DNA of 64,000 nucleotides from Tulasnella sp. 424 (lineage: Eukaryota; Basidiomycota; Agaricomycetes; Cantharellales; Tulasnellaceae): assembly GCA_019633425.1 (NCBI GenBank), contig WSUB01000009.1:248001-312000 (forward strand). Reading direction: 5' to 3'. Below the pieces are notes generated by a model. That model did no database searches. It had not been told where the DNA came from and saw only the letters and a list, made by a program, of their open reading frames with translations. The translations under genes were made by a program, and so were the position numbers. This document shows positions 12,077-23,282 of this stretch, one piece after another; positions within the stretch are counted from its first letter, which is position 1, and each line of letters starts with the position of its first letter.

Positions 12077-15000
12077 CTAGATGGCGTGAAGGATGGGGGA
12101 AATGACTTCGCCGCCCTTCTTTTGGTAGTAATCGACGACCTTCTTGCCGACAGCAGCAATGTCTGGAGGAGCGTAAGGGTTAGAAACGCGCAAAGTGAAC
12201 AAGTAACGCTCCACTTACTGGGTCCAGTAAGGCCGAACTTCTCATAAACCTTGTCATAAGGACCTGAAGCACCCCATGCAGCCAAGCCGTATTGCTAGAG
12301 AAATGCATGATTAGCAGGCGAAACTCCTGTCGGACCACGAAACGCATACCTCGTGACTGTACTTCGCCCATCCAATGGTGGAGTAGGCCTCAACGCTGAG
12401 GTAAGGAGCGCCGCTTCGGAAGACCTCAAGCTGATACTCCTTGGGTTGGGCGTCGAACACCTCCCAGCAAGGCAAAGAAATGATACGGGTATTGATGCCC
12501 TCCTTGTTCAAGATCTCGGCGGCAGCAACGGCAATTTGGACTTCGGAACCAGTGGAAACGATGTTCAACTTCTCGTCCTTAACGTCGTGAAGGACGTAGC
12601 CGCCCTTGACGGCATGTTCGACGGTGGAGTTCTCGAGGTTGGGGAGGGTTTGACGGGAGAGGGAGAGGACGGAGGGGGTCTTCTTGGCTTGAAGGGCGAA
12701 GAGGTAAGCGGCGCTGGTCTCGTTGCCGTCAGCAGGACGCCAGAAGTGAAGGTTCGGGATGGCACGGAGATGGATGGCGGTTTCGATAGGCTGATGAGTA
12801 GGGCCGTCCTCGCCAAGACCAATGGAGTCGTGTGTAGCGACCCAGATGACGTGATGCTGCGACAGAGCGCTGAGACGGACGGCACCGGCGGCGTAAGAGA
12901 CGAAGTTCTGCAAAAGCTCCAAGTCAGTTTCCGGATGAGGCTGCGTCGACTATCTTCGTACCAAGAAAGTTCCACCGAAGGGAATAATACCACCGTAAGC
13001 GGACAAGCCGTTCATGACGGCACCCATAGCATGTTCACGAACTCCGTAGCGGAAGTAGCGACCAGCATAGCTGCCGAGGTTGGTTGAAGGAGGCTGGAAG
13101 TCGACGGCTTCCTTGACACGGGTCAAGTTGCTGCCGGTAAGATCAGCAGATCCGCCGACGAGTTCTGGGATGCTTGAGGAGATAGCCTGGAGGACGATTT
13201 CGGAGTACTTTCGGGAAGCGGCATTCTTCTCATTTGGCTTGTAAACGGGAAGCTTCTTCTCCCAGCCTGCACGGAGAGCAGGAGGTCAGTTAAACAAAGG
13301 AGAGCCATGAGTTTCGAGTCTACATACCCTCTGGGAGATCACCCCTGATTCGGCGAGTGAGTTCCTTGTGCTCTTCGGGGTACTTCTGGCCGTATTCTAC
13401 CAGGAGGGCGTTCCACTTGGCCTCTGCCTCGGCACCCCTCTCGCCGATTGCGTGATACCGAGCGTAGACCTCATCGGGAACGTGGAACTTCTGCTCAGGG
13501 TCAAAGCCGAACTTCTTCTTGATATTGACGATATCGTCAGCCTTCAAAGCTAGATATACGGTTCCTGTTAGACCAATCCCCAAGTGCGACATGGTGGTGC
13601 CTTCTTACGCGAGCCGTGGACGCTCTCGGTCCCTTGCTTCGCAGAGCCGTAACCGATCGTGGTATGGACCTTGATTAGACTTGGCTTGTCCTTAACCTTC
13701 TGGGCCTCGACGATAGCGTTGTAGATGCTCTCGATGTTACTTAACGTAGAACATCAGCATAGGCAGACTTTTCGCTTCTTGGAAATCCACGTACTTGTCA
13801 CCATCCTTGAGAACCTGGACGTGCCAGCCGTAGGCTTCGAAGCGCTTCACAACGTCCTCGGTGAAGGAGACATCAGTTTCGCCGTCAATGGTGATGTCTA
13901 TGGAAAAAAAGATGTTCAGAACCAGTTCAGTCCTCGTGGGGAGGCATTCTTACGGTTGTCGTCGTACAACTGGAAACAAGGACCTCCGTCAGTTCCATAA
14001 TGTACCCCATATGAAGAAGGATTTGTTACATACCGCGATCAGGTTTCCGAGCTGAAGGTGACCAGCCAAAGAGCAGGCTTCAGAAGCGACACCCTCTTGC
14101 AAGCAACCGTCGCCGAGGAAGGCTGCGGTATGAAAGCAGTTTTAGAAGGTGGCCTGCGCTAGCGAAAGTCTCCAGAAGCGTACCATAGGTGTGGTTGTTA
14201 ATCAAGTCGAAGCCATCCTTGTTGAAGGTGGCAGCCATGTGGGCCTGAGCAGCAGCCAATCCAACGGCGTTGGAGATACCCTGACCAAGGGGTCCAGTGG
14301 TGACCTCAATACCTGGGAGCAAACAAAGCGCGTCAATGACCCCACGCCAATCCCCGGCCCGGAATGATTATGAGTAGACCACTGCGCACCATCAGTATGA
14401 GATGATTCGGGATGTCCCGGGGTCAAAGAATCGACCTGTCGGAATGCCTTGAGGTCATCCATGGAAACCTTGTAGTCGAGCAAGTGGAGGAGGATGTAGA
14501 GAAGGGCGCATCTGATAGAGTCGGGTATCGTAGGAAATCAGGATGACGGCAACTGGAACGCATTGGGATATTTAAACTTACGCATGGCTAATTAGCGAAA
14601 GGATGGAAGCGACGATAACGAGGCGAGATACGGGGTTTTAGCAAACGCGTAGTGCTGCCACTTTAGAGGCCGGGCTTACCCGTTGGAGAGCACGAAGCGA
14701 TCACGGTTGTAAAACTTCGAGTTCTTGGGGTTTGCAATCATGAAACTGGAGGGAAGGCAGCGAAGTAGATACACATGAGTACCAGAGCACTGTCAAGACC
14801 GTTGAGGGCACCCGCACCGAGAGAAGAGGACGTGGGCCATCGGTGCCATGCCTGAGTCGAGCGAAAGATGTTGAGAACGCTGCGCTAAAGCTCTTTAGGG
14901 GGCGACTTACCCATCGGTGCACCTATGGCAAGCAGCTTATTGTTAGTACTATACCCAAGTTCTGCTCCCCGTCGCGCGTTTGAACTCACCAGGGTGACCT

Positions 15001-15089
15001 GAATTTGACTTGGCGACGACGTCGGCCGCTAGTGTTCGGATGGTGTTAATGCACTTCTCATCATCAGCTTCCTTCTGGAAAGACGACAT
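12077..15089 (-). CDS. TKL1: Transketolase
   Basis: The start is ATG at 15087-15089, giving [20 protein letters not shown] and then [17 protein letters not shown] after an intron, the classic transketolase N-terminus whose His and Gly residues contact thiamine diphosphate. Further exons give [14 protein letters not shown] and [20 protein letters not shown]. Another block reads [20 protein letters not shown] and continues through [19 protein letters not shown], a hallmark of the C-terminal half. The last exons encode [20 protein letters not shown] and finish with HAI-stop (TAG at 12077-12079). About ten short introns interrupt the gene. The enzyme transfers two-carbon ketol units in the non-oxidative pentose phosphate pathway, is cytosolic and works as a dimer. 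It is convergent with the EST1/SMG6-like gene. No defect was seen in the exons read. Confidence 0.95.
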
Positions 15090-15138
15090 TGTTGAACAGA
15101 GGATAGAAAGATGTGAGAGGTTGCGGATTGGGTGAGGA

Positions 15139-15153
15139 GGGAGGGAGGGAGGG
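15139..15153 (+). promoter_or_regulatory. Four-GGG quadruplex-type motif upstream of transketolase
   Basis: Four GGG runs separated by single A bases lie 50 bp upstream of the transketolase start codon, on the strand opposite the mRNA. On the sense strand this is a pyrimidine tract, like the CT-rich core promoters of strongly expressed fungal genes. It could be either a folded DNA element or simply such a tract. Confidence 0.5.
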
Positions 15154-16544
15154 AGGATGAGCAAAGCAAGAGGAGGGCCGTCGGGGGGTCTTTATGAGAT
15201 TTTGATTCGGTCTTAGACACGGTACCTGCAATCCCGCGGATCTATCGGCCCGTTGGGGAAAGACCTCCACAGACTCTCCCCCGCCGTGCGATTCAGTCTT
15301 ACACAGAGGGGCTTGTCTGGCAACTCATACGGCCACGAAATGGGAAACAAAGATTCTTGGGTGTGAAATCGCATTCATTTCGCGTCTGCTAAGCGGTCAT
15401 CAGATCTTCGGCCGGGGGAATCGGTATTGGGAGGTGACTATTCCAAGGTACATATCTGGTAACATTATCACAGGGTACGGCGATAGACTGTGTACTGGCC
15501 GGGTACTCCGAGGATGTGATCCGTGGGCCGGAGATGGGCTTGCCTTGAGAACGCTGGATTCTTGAATTCAGGAGATTCGAAGCCCTGTTATGATCCACAA
15601 TCGTACTGAGAAGCACTTAATAGTTGCTTCCAGCCATTCACAAAGAACTCCAACTAAGGGTACGGCTTATATGTCGCCATTACTCGCTTGCTAAAGGCGT
15701 CCCAAATCAATACGCAATGGGTAGCCTGGTGTAAAGCCCAACGAGAAGAGTGGCGACTTGAATATTGGGAGATGTTGAAGCTACAACCAGTAGGAGAATT
15801 CGCCAGACAGCTTGAACGAGTTTGACGAAGTGTTGGACCCTCCTTGAGCGAACTTATCACCGCTTCGATCCCCGGGCCACGTGTAAACCCCGCTCGACCA
15901 TCACCTCCCGGGACCTCATTTTCGACATATCATCTGTAACCCACAGGTATCAAAAATATTGCTGCTCAAGCCAGCGAATAGCCTAATCTTGTCTTTAGAT
16001 GCTGCAAATTTAAATGGCTATCTGCGACCTTGATTGCGTTAGTCGACAGGGAGTACTGGCTCTCGGTCATCTGAAGTACGCCAAGCTACGAAAATTTCAC
16101 CCAGGTCACTCGGCTCATTGACTACAGAAACTGATTATAGGAAGGACGATGCGCGGATGGTCCATGTGGGTTGGACATCGGGGCTTGAACTGGCTCCCGA
16201 CCTCGGTATGAGGCCAATATTTTTACTTCAATCCACCCGATAACAGCGTTGTCGCTGTCAGACCTCAGCAAGAAACATTCTGAGGCCCTAATCATGAAAT
16301 TTGGGTGGGGTATGCATAAATAATCCTGTACCTCAATAGGCCCTCCTGTACAATCCTTTTAAATCACGAAGGCAAGGTCAGCATACCCTCTCCATTTGGC
16401 ACCTCCCCGACGACCGTTCAGGGGGTTGACACTGGAACAGCACCTCCAGGAGGCAACTTAGACAACAACAGCGTACATCATAGGGATAGCATTAGACGTA
16501 CTTGCAGATATTATTCGAGTTAATACACGAAGCCCCTTTACGTC
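15154..16544. other. Long intergenic region, transketolase promoter side
   Basis: About 1.4 kb with only short, unconserved frames. The left end should hold the transketolase promoter and the right end the 3' region of a DUF6593 gene. The last about 175 bp (from about 16370) belong to the duplicated DUF6593-Sqt1 unit, because they recur from about 18202. Confidence 0.5.
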
Positions 16545-17439
16545 CTATTCTCTTCTCTTAACACCTGGTCCGACACCGGTGTCGGCTGCCCTCCCTGCGT
16601 CCTCATTAGGCGCCGCTTGCGACTCCGCTCTCCAGGCACTCATCCGGTTGCCCTCACTGGTCTCCTTGGACCTTCGCCCTTTCTCCAGAACGAGGAAAGT
16701 AAATAGAAGGAGGTCCTTGATTTCCAACGCTCGAGGCGTAAGGTAAATTTGGGCGGGAACCACGGCTGGTGGATCAACCGAATGGTCGAGGCGACTTCGG
16801 GTGAATTGGGCGATGGGAACCTTCCTGTTGAAGTTGTCGTCGCAGTGAAGCTAGCAGAAAGGTCGGTCAGCGTTCCCTGCAAGCACGGCGCCGCGGTCGA
16901 GATCTGTTCGTACGGATGGTGAGAGTCCTGAACCAATGCCTTTCCAAGTGTACTTTCTCCCTTGTTCGTCTTTGAAGTTATGTGCACTGGAGCGCAAAGT
17001 GTTAGGGCTAGGCTCATCGGTTAACGTTGAGGTTGGGTCACGATACTCACAACGACCCGCCGTTGGAGAAGTAGCTACCTTTCCTGACCTTCTTGGCACC
17101 TTTAAAGCTAATCTGGTCGGGCAATATATCATGCCACTCGATGTACCCGAAGATCTCCCCCTCTGTCCCGCCGTCCTGCATCCTATACATGTTGGTTATC
17201 GTGTACTTGCCATTAAAGTCGGGCTTGACGAGGTATATAGCCTTGTTATGGTCGGTGGTGTCTAAGATCTTGGTGTTGGAAGGATTGTCATTGGAAAGCA
17301 CCCAGACGGTGACTGAAGAGCGTTGAGAAGGATGGGAGGGAACGAGAGTAGCGATTTGCTCCTCTTCGGTGAGAGTCGCTTGGCCATCAATAAGGGTTTC
17401 AACTTGACCGTCGTTGATTGTCTGGGAGGGGGTAGCCAT
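16545..17439 (-). CDS. DUF6593-domain protein, copy A
   Basis: Three exons. Exon 1 starts at 17439 (MATPSQTINDGQ) and carries VTVWVLSNDNPSNTKI, KAIYLVKPDF and EGEIFGYIEWHDILPDQISF, the core of the DUF6593 fold. Exon 2 supplies NFKDEQGRKYTWK and exon 3 starts LHCDDNFNRKVPIAQF and ends with PRALEIKDLLLFTFLVLEKG, then a basic tail RRSKE and GVKRRE-stop at 16545-16547. Length is about 260 residues with no membrane segment. DUF6593 is a basidiomycete family of unknown function. The gene is a tandem paralogue of the one at 18379-19271, differing by scattered substitutions. All three exons remain open in both copies, so neither is obviously dead. Confidence 0.8.
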
Positions 17440-17712
17440 GGCCGGTACAGGATGCCAAGTTAATGGCTGATAGCGCCACCTGAGGGGTTTATAACGGCGG
17501 GAAAGGAATGCCGATCAACCGCCGGAGGATATCGAGAGCTCCTTAACCAATTGCACAAGTTGCGGCGCAGTCGGAGGTCAGCGTGGTGAAGGTGAAGGTG
17601 CAACTGAGAGTCACAAGTTGAGCTCTCCGAGAGACACGGGTGCGCAGATTCGTCATCAGGTGACACTCGGCTAACGGTAAATAGATAGCATCCGCTGCCG
17701 GCTTATCTCTAT

Positions 17713-18139
17713 CTATACTTTAGCATCGAATAAAAGACAGGCACCGTCATCTCCTGCGCTCAGCAACGTACGCATACTCCTGAAAGGCACCGACAGCAGC
17801 TCCAAGGATAGGTCCTCGGTGCCCATGGTGCTCAGCCAAGAGCTACCCTGAGCGCGTGTTCCATGTCTTTAAAGTATTATCGGATGATTACGATGTAATG
17901 TGGTGACCCAAGCCAGTCGAAGCTAGGGAAGCGTGGATTGAAGTGATAGAGTCCTGCGGAAAACAATCGACATTCAGGAACCGCAGGCAGGAGACTTGGC
18001 GAGGAAAGCACTTACGTTATGGCTTAAGTTCACTCCTAACTTCATTTCTGTTAGATCCCATATGCATGTCTTCCCATCTGTGGCGCCAGTTGCAACGATG
18101 CTTGCATTTTCGCCCACAGCACTTGTTGCATTCCAACCG
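17713..18139 (-). pseudogene. Truncated Sqt1-like 3' fragment
   Basis: Copy of the last part of the Sqt1-like gene that lies intact at 19580-21110. It retains the segment ASIVATGATDGKTCIWDLTE, matching a WD repeat of the intact gene, but has a frame-disrupting change near 17765 relative to the parent, and everything upstream of the middle of the gene is missing. It ends at the same position as its parent (DAK then a stop). It marks the junction of the tandem duplication and is almost certainly non-functional. Confidence 0.85.
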
Positions 18140-18378
18140 CCGTGAACGATCCTCCGCCTTAATAGATCCTCCAATATATTCTGAATAATTCTTTAACATT
18201 CACAAGGGCAAGGTAAGCTTGCCCTCTCCATTTGGTACCTCCCCGACGACTCGTTCATGGGGTGGACATCAAAACGGCGTCTCTAGCAGGCAGCTTAAGC
18301 AACGGCAGTGTACATCACAAGGAGAGTATCAGATATACTCGCAGGTATTTGAGCTGATACGCGAAACGGCTTTACGCC

Positions 18379-19271
18379 CTACTCTCTCCTCTTAACACCT
18401 GGACCGACACCAGTGTTGGTTGCCCTTGCTGCGTCCTCGTTAGGCAACACTTGCGCCTCCGCTCTCCAAGAACTCATGCGGTTTCCATCACTGTTCTCCT
18501 TGGACCTTCGCCCTTTCTCCAAGACAAGGAGGGTAAATAGAAGGAGGTTCTTGATTTCCAACGCTCGAGGCGTAAGGTAAATTTGGGCGGGGACCACGGC
18601 TGGTGGATCAACCGAATGGTCGAGGCGGCTTCGGGTGAATTGGGCAATGGGAACCTTTCTGTTGAAGTTGTCGTCGCAGTGAAGCTAACAGAAAGGCAGG
18701 TCAGCGTTCCCTGTAAGGACGGCGCCGGGGCCGAGATCTTTTCGTACGTTGGGTGAGAGTCCTGAACCAATGCCCTTCCATTTATAATTTCTCCCTTGTT
18801 CGTCTTTGAAGCCGTATGCACTGGGCCCAAGTGTTAACGTCAGGCTCATCGGTTAACGTTTGGATTGAGCCATGACACTCACAACGACCCGCCGTTGGAG
18901 AAGTAGCTACCTTTCCTGACCTTCTTGGCACCATTGAAGCTAATCTGGTCGGGCAATATATCATGCCACTCGATGTACCCGAAGATCTCCCCCTCTGTCC
19001 CGTCGTCCTGCATCCTATACATGTTGGTCATCGTATACTTGCCATCGAAGTCAGGTTTGACGAGGTAGATAGCCTTGTTATGGTCGGTGGTGTCTAAGAT
19101 CTTGGTGTTGGAAGGATTGTCGTTGGAAAGCACCCAGATGGTGACTGAAGAGCGCTGAGAAGGATGGGAAGGAACGAGAGTAGCGATTTGCTCCTCTTCG
19201 GTTAGAGTCGCTTGGCCATCGATCAGGGTTCCGGCCTGGCCGTCGTTGATCGTTTCTGAGGGGGTAGCCAT
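18379..19271 (-). CDS. DUF6593-domain protein, copy B
   Basis: Same three-exon structure as copy A: the start at 19271 (MATPSETINDGQAG), exon 1 containing VTIWVLSNDNPSNTKI and IEWHDILPDQISF, a middle exon with a TWK-type end (here YKWK), and a last exon ending in LVLEKGRRSKE and GVKRRE-stop at 18379-18381. It sits next to the intact Sqt1-like gene, so it is probably the copy in the ancestral position. Cellular role is unknown. Confidence 0.8.
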
Positions 19272-19579
19272 GGCAAGTGCAGGAGGCCCTGGTGGCTGAT
19301 AACGTTATAACGCACTCAAGCGGTTTATAAGGAAAGCCAATCACTTCAGAGCGTGGACTATCCGAAAGCGGTGCCGATCAACCTCCGGAAGACATCGAGA
19401 GCTCTTTAATCGATTGCACAAGTTGCGGCGCAGCCGGAGGTCAGCGTGGTGCAGGTGCAGGTGCAACTGTCATGAGGGTCACAGGCTGAGAGACAGGGGT
19501 GCACAATTTCGAATTTCGTCTATTAGGTGTCACTCGATTAACAGGAAAGAGACAGCAGCCGCTGTCGGTTTATCTCTAT

Positions 19580-21110
19580 TTACAGTTTAGCATCGAATAC
19601 AAGACAGACACCGTCATCTCCCGCGCTCAGCACGTAGACATACTCCTGGAAGGCACCGACAGCAGCTGCGAGGACAGGTCCTCGATGCCCACGGTGCTCA
19701 GCCAAGAGCTGCCCTGAGCGCGTGTCCCATGTTTTCAAAGTCTTATCGGATGATGACGATGTAATGTGGTGTCCCAAGCCAGTCGAAGCTGGGGAAGCGT
19801 GGATCGAAGTTATCGAGTCCTGCGGAAAACGATTGACGCTCAGGAACCGCAGACAGGAGGCTTGAACGCCGAAAAAAGCACTTACGGTATGGCTCAAGGT
19901 CGTTCTCAGCTTCATCGTTGTTAGGTCCCAGATACATATCTTTCCGTCTGTTGCACCTGTTGCAACGATGCTGGCCGCACCACCAACGGCGCTGGTTGCA
20001 CTCCAATCAACGAACTCGATTGCCTCTACGCTCTCTCCTTCTTTGTGTCCCTCCAAAGCTCCTGTGACCTCGCCTTTTGCCAAGTTCACCACCCGGAGTT
20101 CTCCTTCAGTTCCACCCACAACCGCCATGGTGGAAGCGGTGTTAGTCGAGATAGCAGTAATGCCATCCCCCATTCCAAATCGAGCGTCAGCTGACGTTAT
20201 CTTCCAGACTGGAGAAGGGGACCGAGGATCCCAGTATATCAAAGTTCCAGCTGCATCGCCTGTAATGATCCGTTTGCCTATGCAGAAAGCGGTGATTTAG
20301 AGATTGGGTTCGACTGAATCTGGAGAGCAACTCACCGTCTGCAGTGAATCCACCAGCTTGTACGGGACCTTCATGACCTGCAAACACCTGCATTGTATTC
20401 CCTGATGGCACTATGTTCAATCGAGCGTCAGTTGCGGGGCCAACGTGATAATAGGCCAGTCGATTTACATTGCCATAGCCATACAGTCCCGTCGTTGGAG
20501 CCCGCGAGAAGAACGTTTCCTTTCGGGTGCCATTTTAACCACTAAATGCGGACAAGGTTCTCCAAGTTATAATCCATTTACATGAAAACGTTCTGCTTGA
20601 CGTACGCACCGTAATCTCATCCGGTCCTTGTAGTTCCGTTAAAAAGGTCCACGTCTTCCAGTCCTGCTTTCCAACTCGCTTCCATATCCGCACGCGGCCG
20701 TCCATACCACCGGTAGCGACCATTTCTCCATCAAAACTCCATTCTATGCTGCTGATACTGTCCGTATGGCCGGTAAGCTTGACGACCTCTTCTCCGTGCA
20801 TGACGTCCCAAATGTATCCCAGGTCATCTTCTCCTCCTGTGGCAGCCAATGGTTGTGTAGGATGTGCAGCAATACAGAACACGGAGCCGCTGTGCGCCTC
20901 GAAATGTTGGATGGTGTTTTCGTCTATCTGAACGTCGTCCTCTTCCTTGGTCCCATCTGCGCGCTCCTCTTCGTCGTCCTCCTCCATAGGTGCATCCCCT
21001 TCCAGCGGAACCTCTTCCGCAACGTCATTAGGGTCGATGAATTGTTCGTCTTCAACTTGCTCGTCGTCGTCTTCTTCGAGCTGAGTTCGAGGAGGCTGGG
21101 TGGCGGCCAT
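19580..21110 (-). CDS. WD40 ribosome-assembly chaperone, Sqt1/AAMP family
   Basis: The start at 21110 gives MAATQPPRTQLEEDDDEQVE, a very acidic N-terminus typical of Sqt1/AAMP. A WD40 propeller follows: HSGSVFCIAAHPTQPLAATG, DDLGYIWDV, GHTDSISSIEWSFDGEMVAT and GRVRIWK. Several introns follow. Later blades include KITSADARFGMGDGITAIST, IVATGATDGKICIWDL and SDKTLKTWDTRSGQLLAEHR, ending VCLVFDAKL-stop (TAA at 19580-19582). In yeast Sqt1 binds nascent ribosomal protein uL16 (Rpl10) and delivers it to late 60S particles; the animal relative is AAMP. It is divergent from the PDI gene across a 311-bp spacer. A duplicated 3' fragment of this gene lies at 17713-18139. Confidence 0.85.
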
Positions 21111-21421
21111 CGGAGGAAATGTACAGAGAGTTAGTTTTTGGGGGGCTGTGAGCGAGTGAGTGATGATGCAAGTGCTGGTAATCCCAAGATGCTATGATAT
21201 ATACACTGGTGCGGTACCGGTGACACAGAGTGTGGACGAGGTGGAGGCTGACTTACGACGGGCGTCTTAGAAATCTGCACTTGATGACTGAGCCCTGAAG
21301 CGGTGTTTGTCCAAGCTTGGCTTATTACGCGCCACTCCCTGTCTCATACGTGTCTTTCCGTCCAACCACCTTTAGCCCTTTCACCCTTCCCTCTACTACT
21401 TCCTACACGACACTTCACAAG
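21111..21421. promoter_or_regulatory. Divergent promoter of Sqt1-like (-) and PDI-like (+) genes
   Basis: 311 bp shared 5' region. A TATA-like stretch (gatatatacac) lies near 21195-21205, and the 60 bases before the PDI start are CT-rich. No canonical unfolded-protein-response element was recognised by eye. Confidence 0.5.
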
Positions 21422-23103
21422 ATGATCTTACCTCTTGCGCTGCTGGCAGCTCTTGCGCCCTCAGTTCTGGCCGAAGTCATGATTTTGGACTCCAAAAACT
21501 TCACCCAATTTATTGGGCAGGGCAAGCCGGCGCTCGTTGAATTCTGTAAGCATAAGTGGTTAGGCCTTCAAGTGAGAACGTTTAAGCTAACCGCCCTGCA
21601 TTATGATAGATGCACCTTGGTGCGGTCACTGCAAAGTATGCTTCACTGACAGGCGGAAGTCTTGGGGGCTTTTTCGCTGACATATCAATTACGCGTAGAA
21701 CCTCGCCCCAATATACGCCAAGCTCGGCGAGGCTTTTGATCATGCAAAGGTACTGGGGTTTCTGGATGATCGTTAAGGATGTCTGCTAATATCCTCTCTA
21801 GGACAAGGTCATCATCGCCCAAGTCGACGCTGATGGTCCTGGCAGGGAAATCGGTAGCCAGCAGGGAGTGACCGGCTTCCCGAGTAAGCGATCGCTGCAA
21901 ACGACGCAACCTGGTGACTATGTCTGACAGTGACGTTTATTAGCAATTAAATGGTTCGATGGTAACTCCGTCACCGACAGCTCGAAATACGAGGGTGGTC
22001 GGGAGCTTGAGGATTTCGCCAACTTGTGCGTCGAGACCGTTATCCATTTTCGCTTAGGACTAGGTCATGACACTTTACGCTTTAATCTAGCATCAAGGAG
22101 AAGACAGGTGTCTCTGGAAGAATCAAGGTCCCGCATTCAGATGTCGCGGTCGTTGACACCGATACATTCGACAGAATCGTCATGGTGGGTAATTCTGTCT
22201 TACGCGAGTGATGTAGACATGTTACTAATGGCCTTCTCAACGAGCAGGACGACACTAAAGACGTCTTCCTTGGTAAGCCCTGATAAGCCACTTCTTTTCG
22301 ATTCAGCCTGGTAACCGACATCCTTTATTGCGCTCAGCTTTCACCGCTCCATGGTGCGGTCACTGCAAAGCTCTCAAGCCCATCTGGGAGAAGGTTGCCA
22401 CGTACTACAAGAACGATCCTAATGTCGTCATCGCCATGGTCGACGCCGACGCTCCTCAAAACAAGCGCCTCAGGGAGGCCCACGACGTCAACGCTTACCC
22501 AACGATCAAGTTGTTCGCCAAGGGCAAGAAGAACGAGCCGACCAAGTACGAAGGCTACAACTGGGAAGATAAGATCATGTCCTTCATCAACGAGCAGACT
22601 GGCTTGCATCGTGCTCCAGGTGGACTGTTGGATGACAAGGTAAGTCAGCCTTCGGTATGTTGCACGTAATGGTGTTCCTGATTGTTTTTGTCTTGCTTAG
22701 GTCGGACGAGTCGCGACCCTCGACACCCTCGCTCAAAACCTATTCGCTGCTCCTGCCAGCGCTCGCGATACCATCTACGCAGAGGCCAAGGCCACTGCTG
22801 AGAAGCTTGGGGCCGAGGGAGCTTACTATCTCCGCGTCTTCCAGAAGGTTATGGAGAACTCAGAGGAATGGGTTGCCAAGGAGACTAAGCGGTAAGAGTC
22901 CCCTATCCCGAGCCAAAATTGATTCATTATTGACTAAAGTCCTATCGCACTCAAGGTTGACCTCGATCGTCGTTAAGCGCAATGCCCCTCCCTCGAAGCT
23001 TGACGAAGTCAAGATCAAGCTCAACATTCTTTCTGCTTTCGTGAAGCAGAAGGTTGAGGAGGCCGCTGAAAAGGTTGCTGAGGCAGTCAAGGACGAACTA
23101 TAG
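21422..23103 (+). CDS. Protein disulfide isomerase, ERp38/PDIA6-like, with ER retention signal
   Basis: Starts MILPLALLAALAPSVLA, a signal peptide. The first thioredoxin domain has the active site APWCGHCK, reconstituted across an intron (exon 1 ends at 21547). About six further introns are short. The second thioredoxin domain repeats FTAPWCGHCKALKPIWEKV and has the cis-Pro region NAYPTIKLFAKG. The C-terminal helical domain (ERp29c type) includes AEKLGAEGAYYLRVFQKVME and the protein ends AVKDEL-stop, a KDEL-type retrieval signal. Two CGHC domains followed by an ERp29c domain is the ERp38/plant PDI-D arrangement. The enzyme forms and rearranges disulfides in the ER lumen. Both active sites are intact. 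Confidence 0.93.
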
Positions 23104-23282
23104 ATGTAATTTGTACGCGTTTTGTGATCTATGTTACATCCTCGCTTTTGCTTTTCCCCGTATTGGCCGCGTCTTCTAGGACGCAGTAACGGAATTTCGA
23201 AAGCGCATTATCATGTACTCGAAAATGAGGTATACTTAAGCTGGGTATCATGTTGCCACCTGCATCAGTCGCATGTCTTCTA

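Larger units (their letters stand above)
16370..20008. repeat. Tandem duplication of a DUF6593-Sqt1 3' unit (about 1.8 kb period)
   Basis: Two diverged direct copies: about 16370-18139 and about 18202-20008. Each contains a complete DUF6593 gene plus the 3' part of the Sqt1-like gene. Homology stops inside the Sqt1 coding sequence (about 18139 against about 20008), followed by about 60 bp of unmatched sequence before the second unit begins. The intact Sqt1 gene continues to the right of the second copy. Confidence 0.85.
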
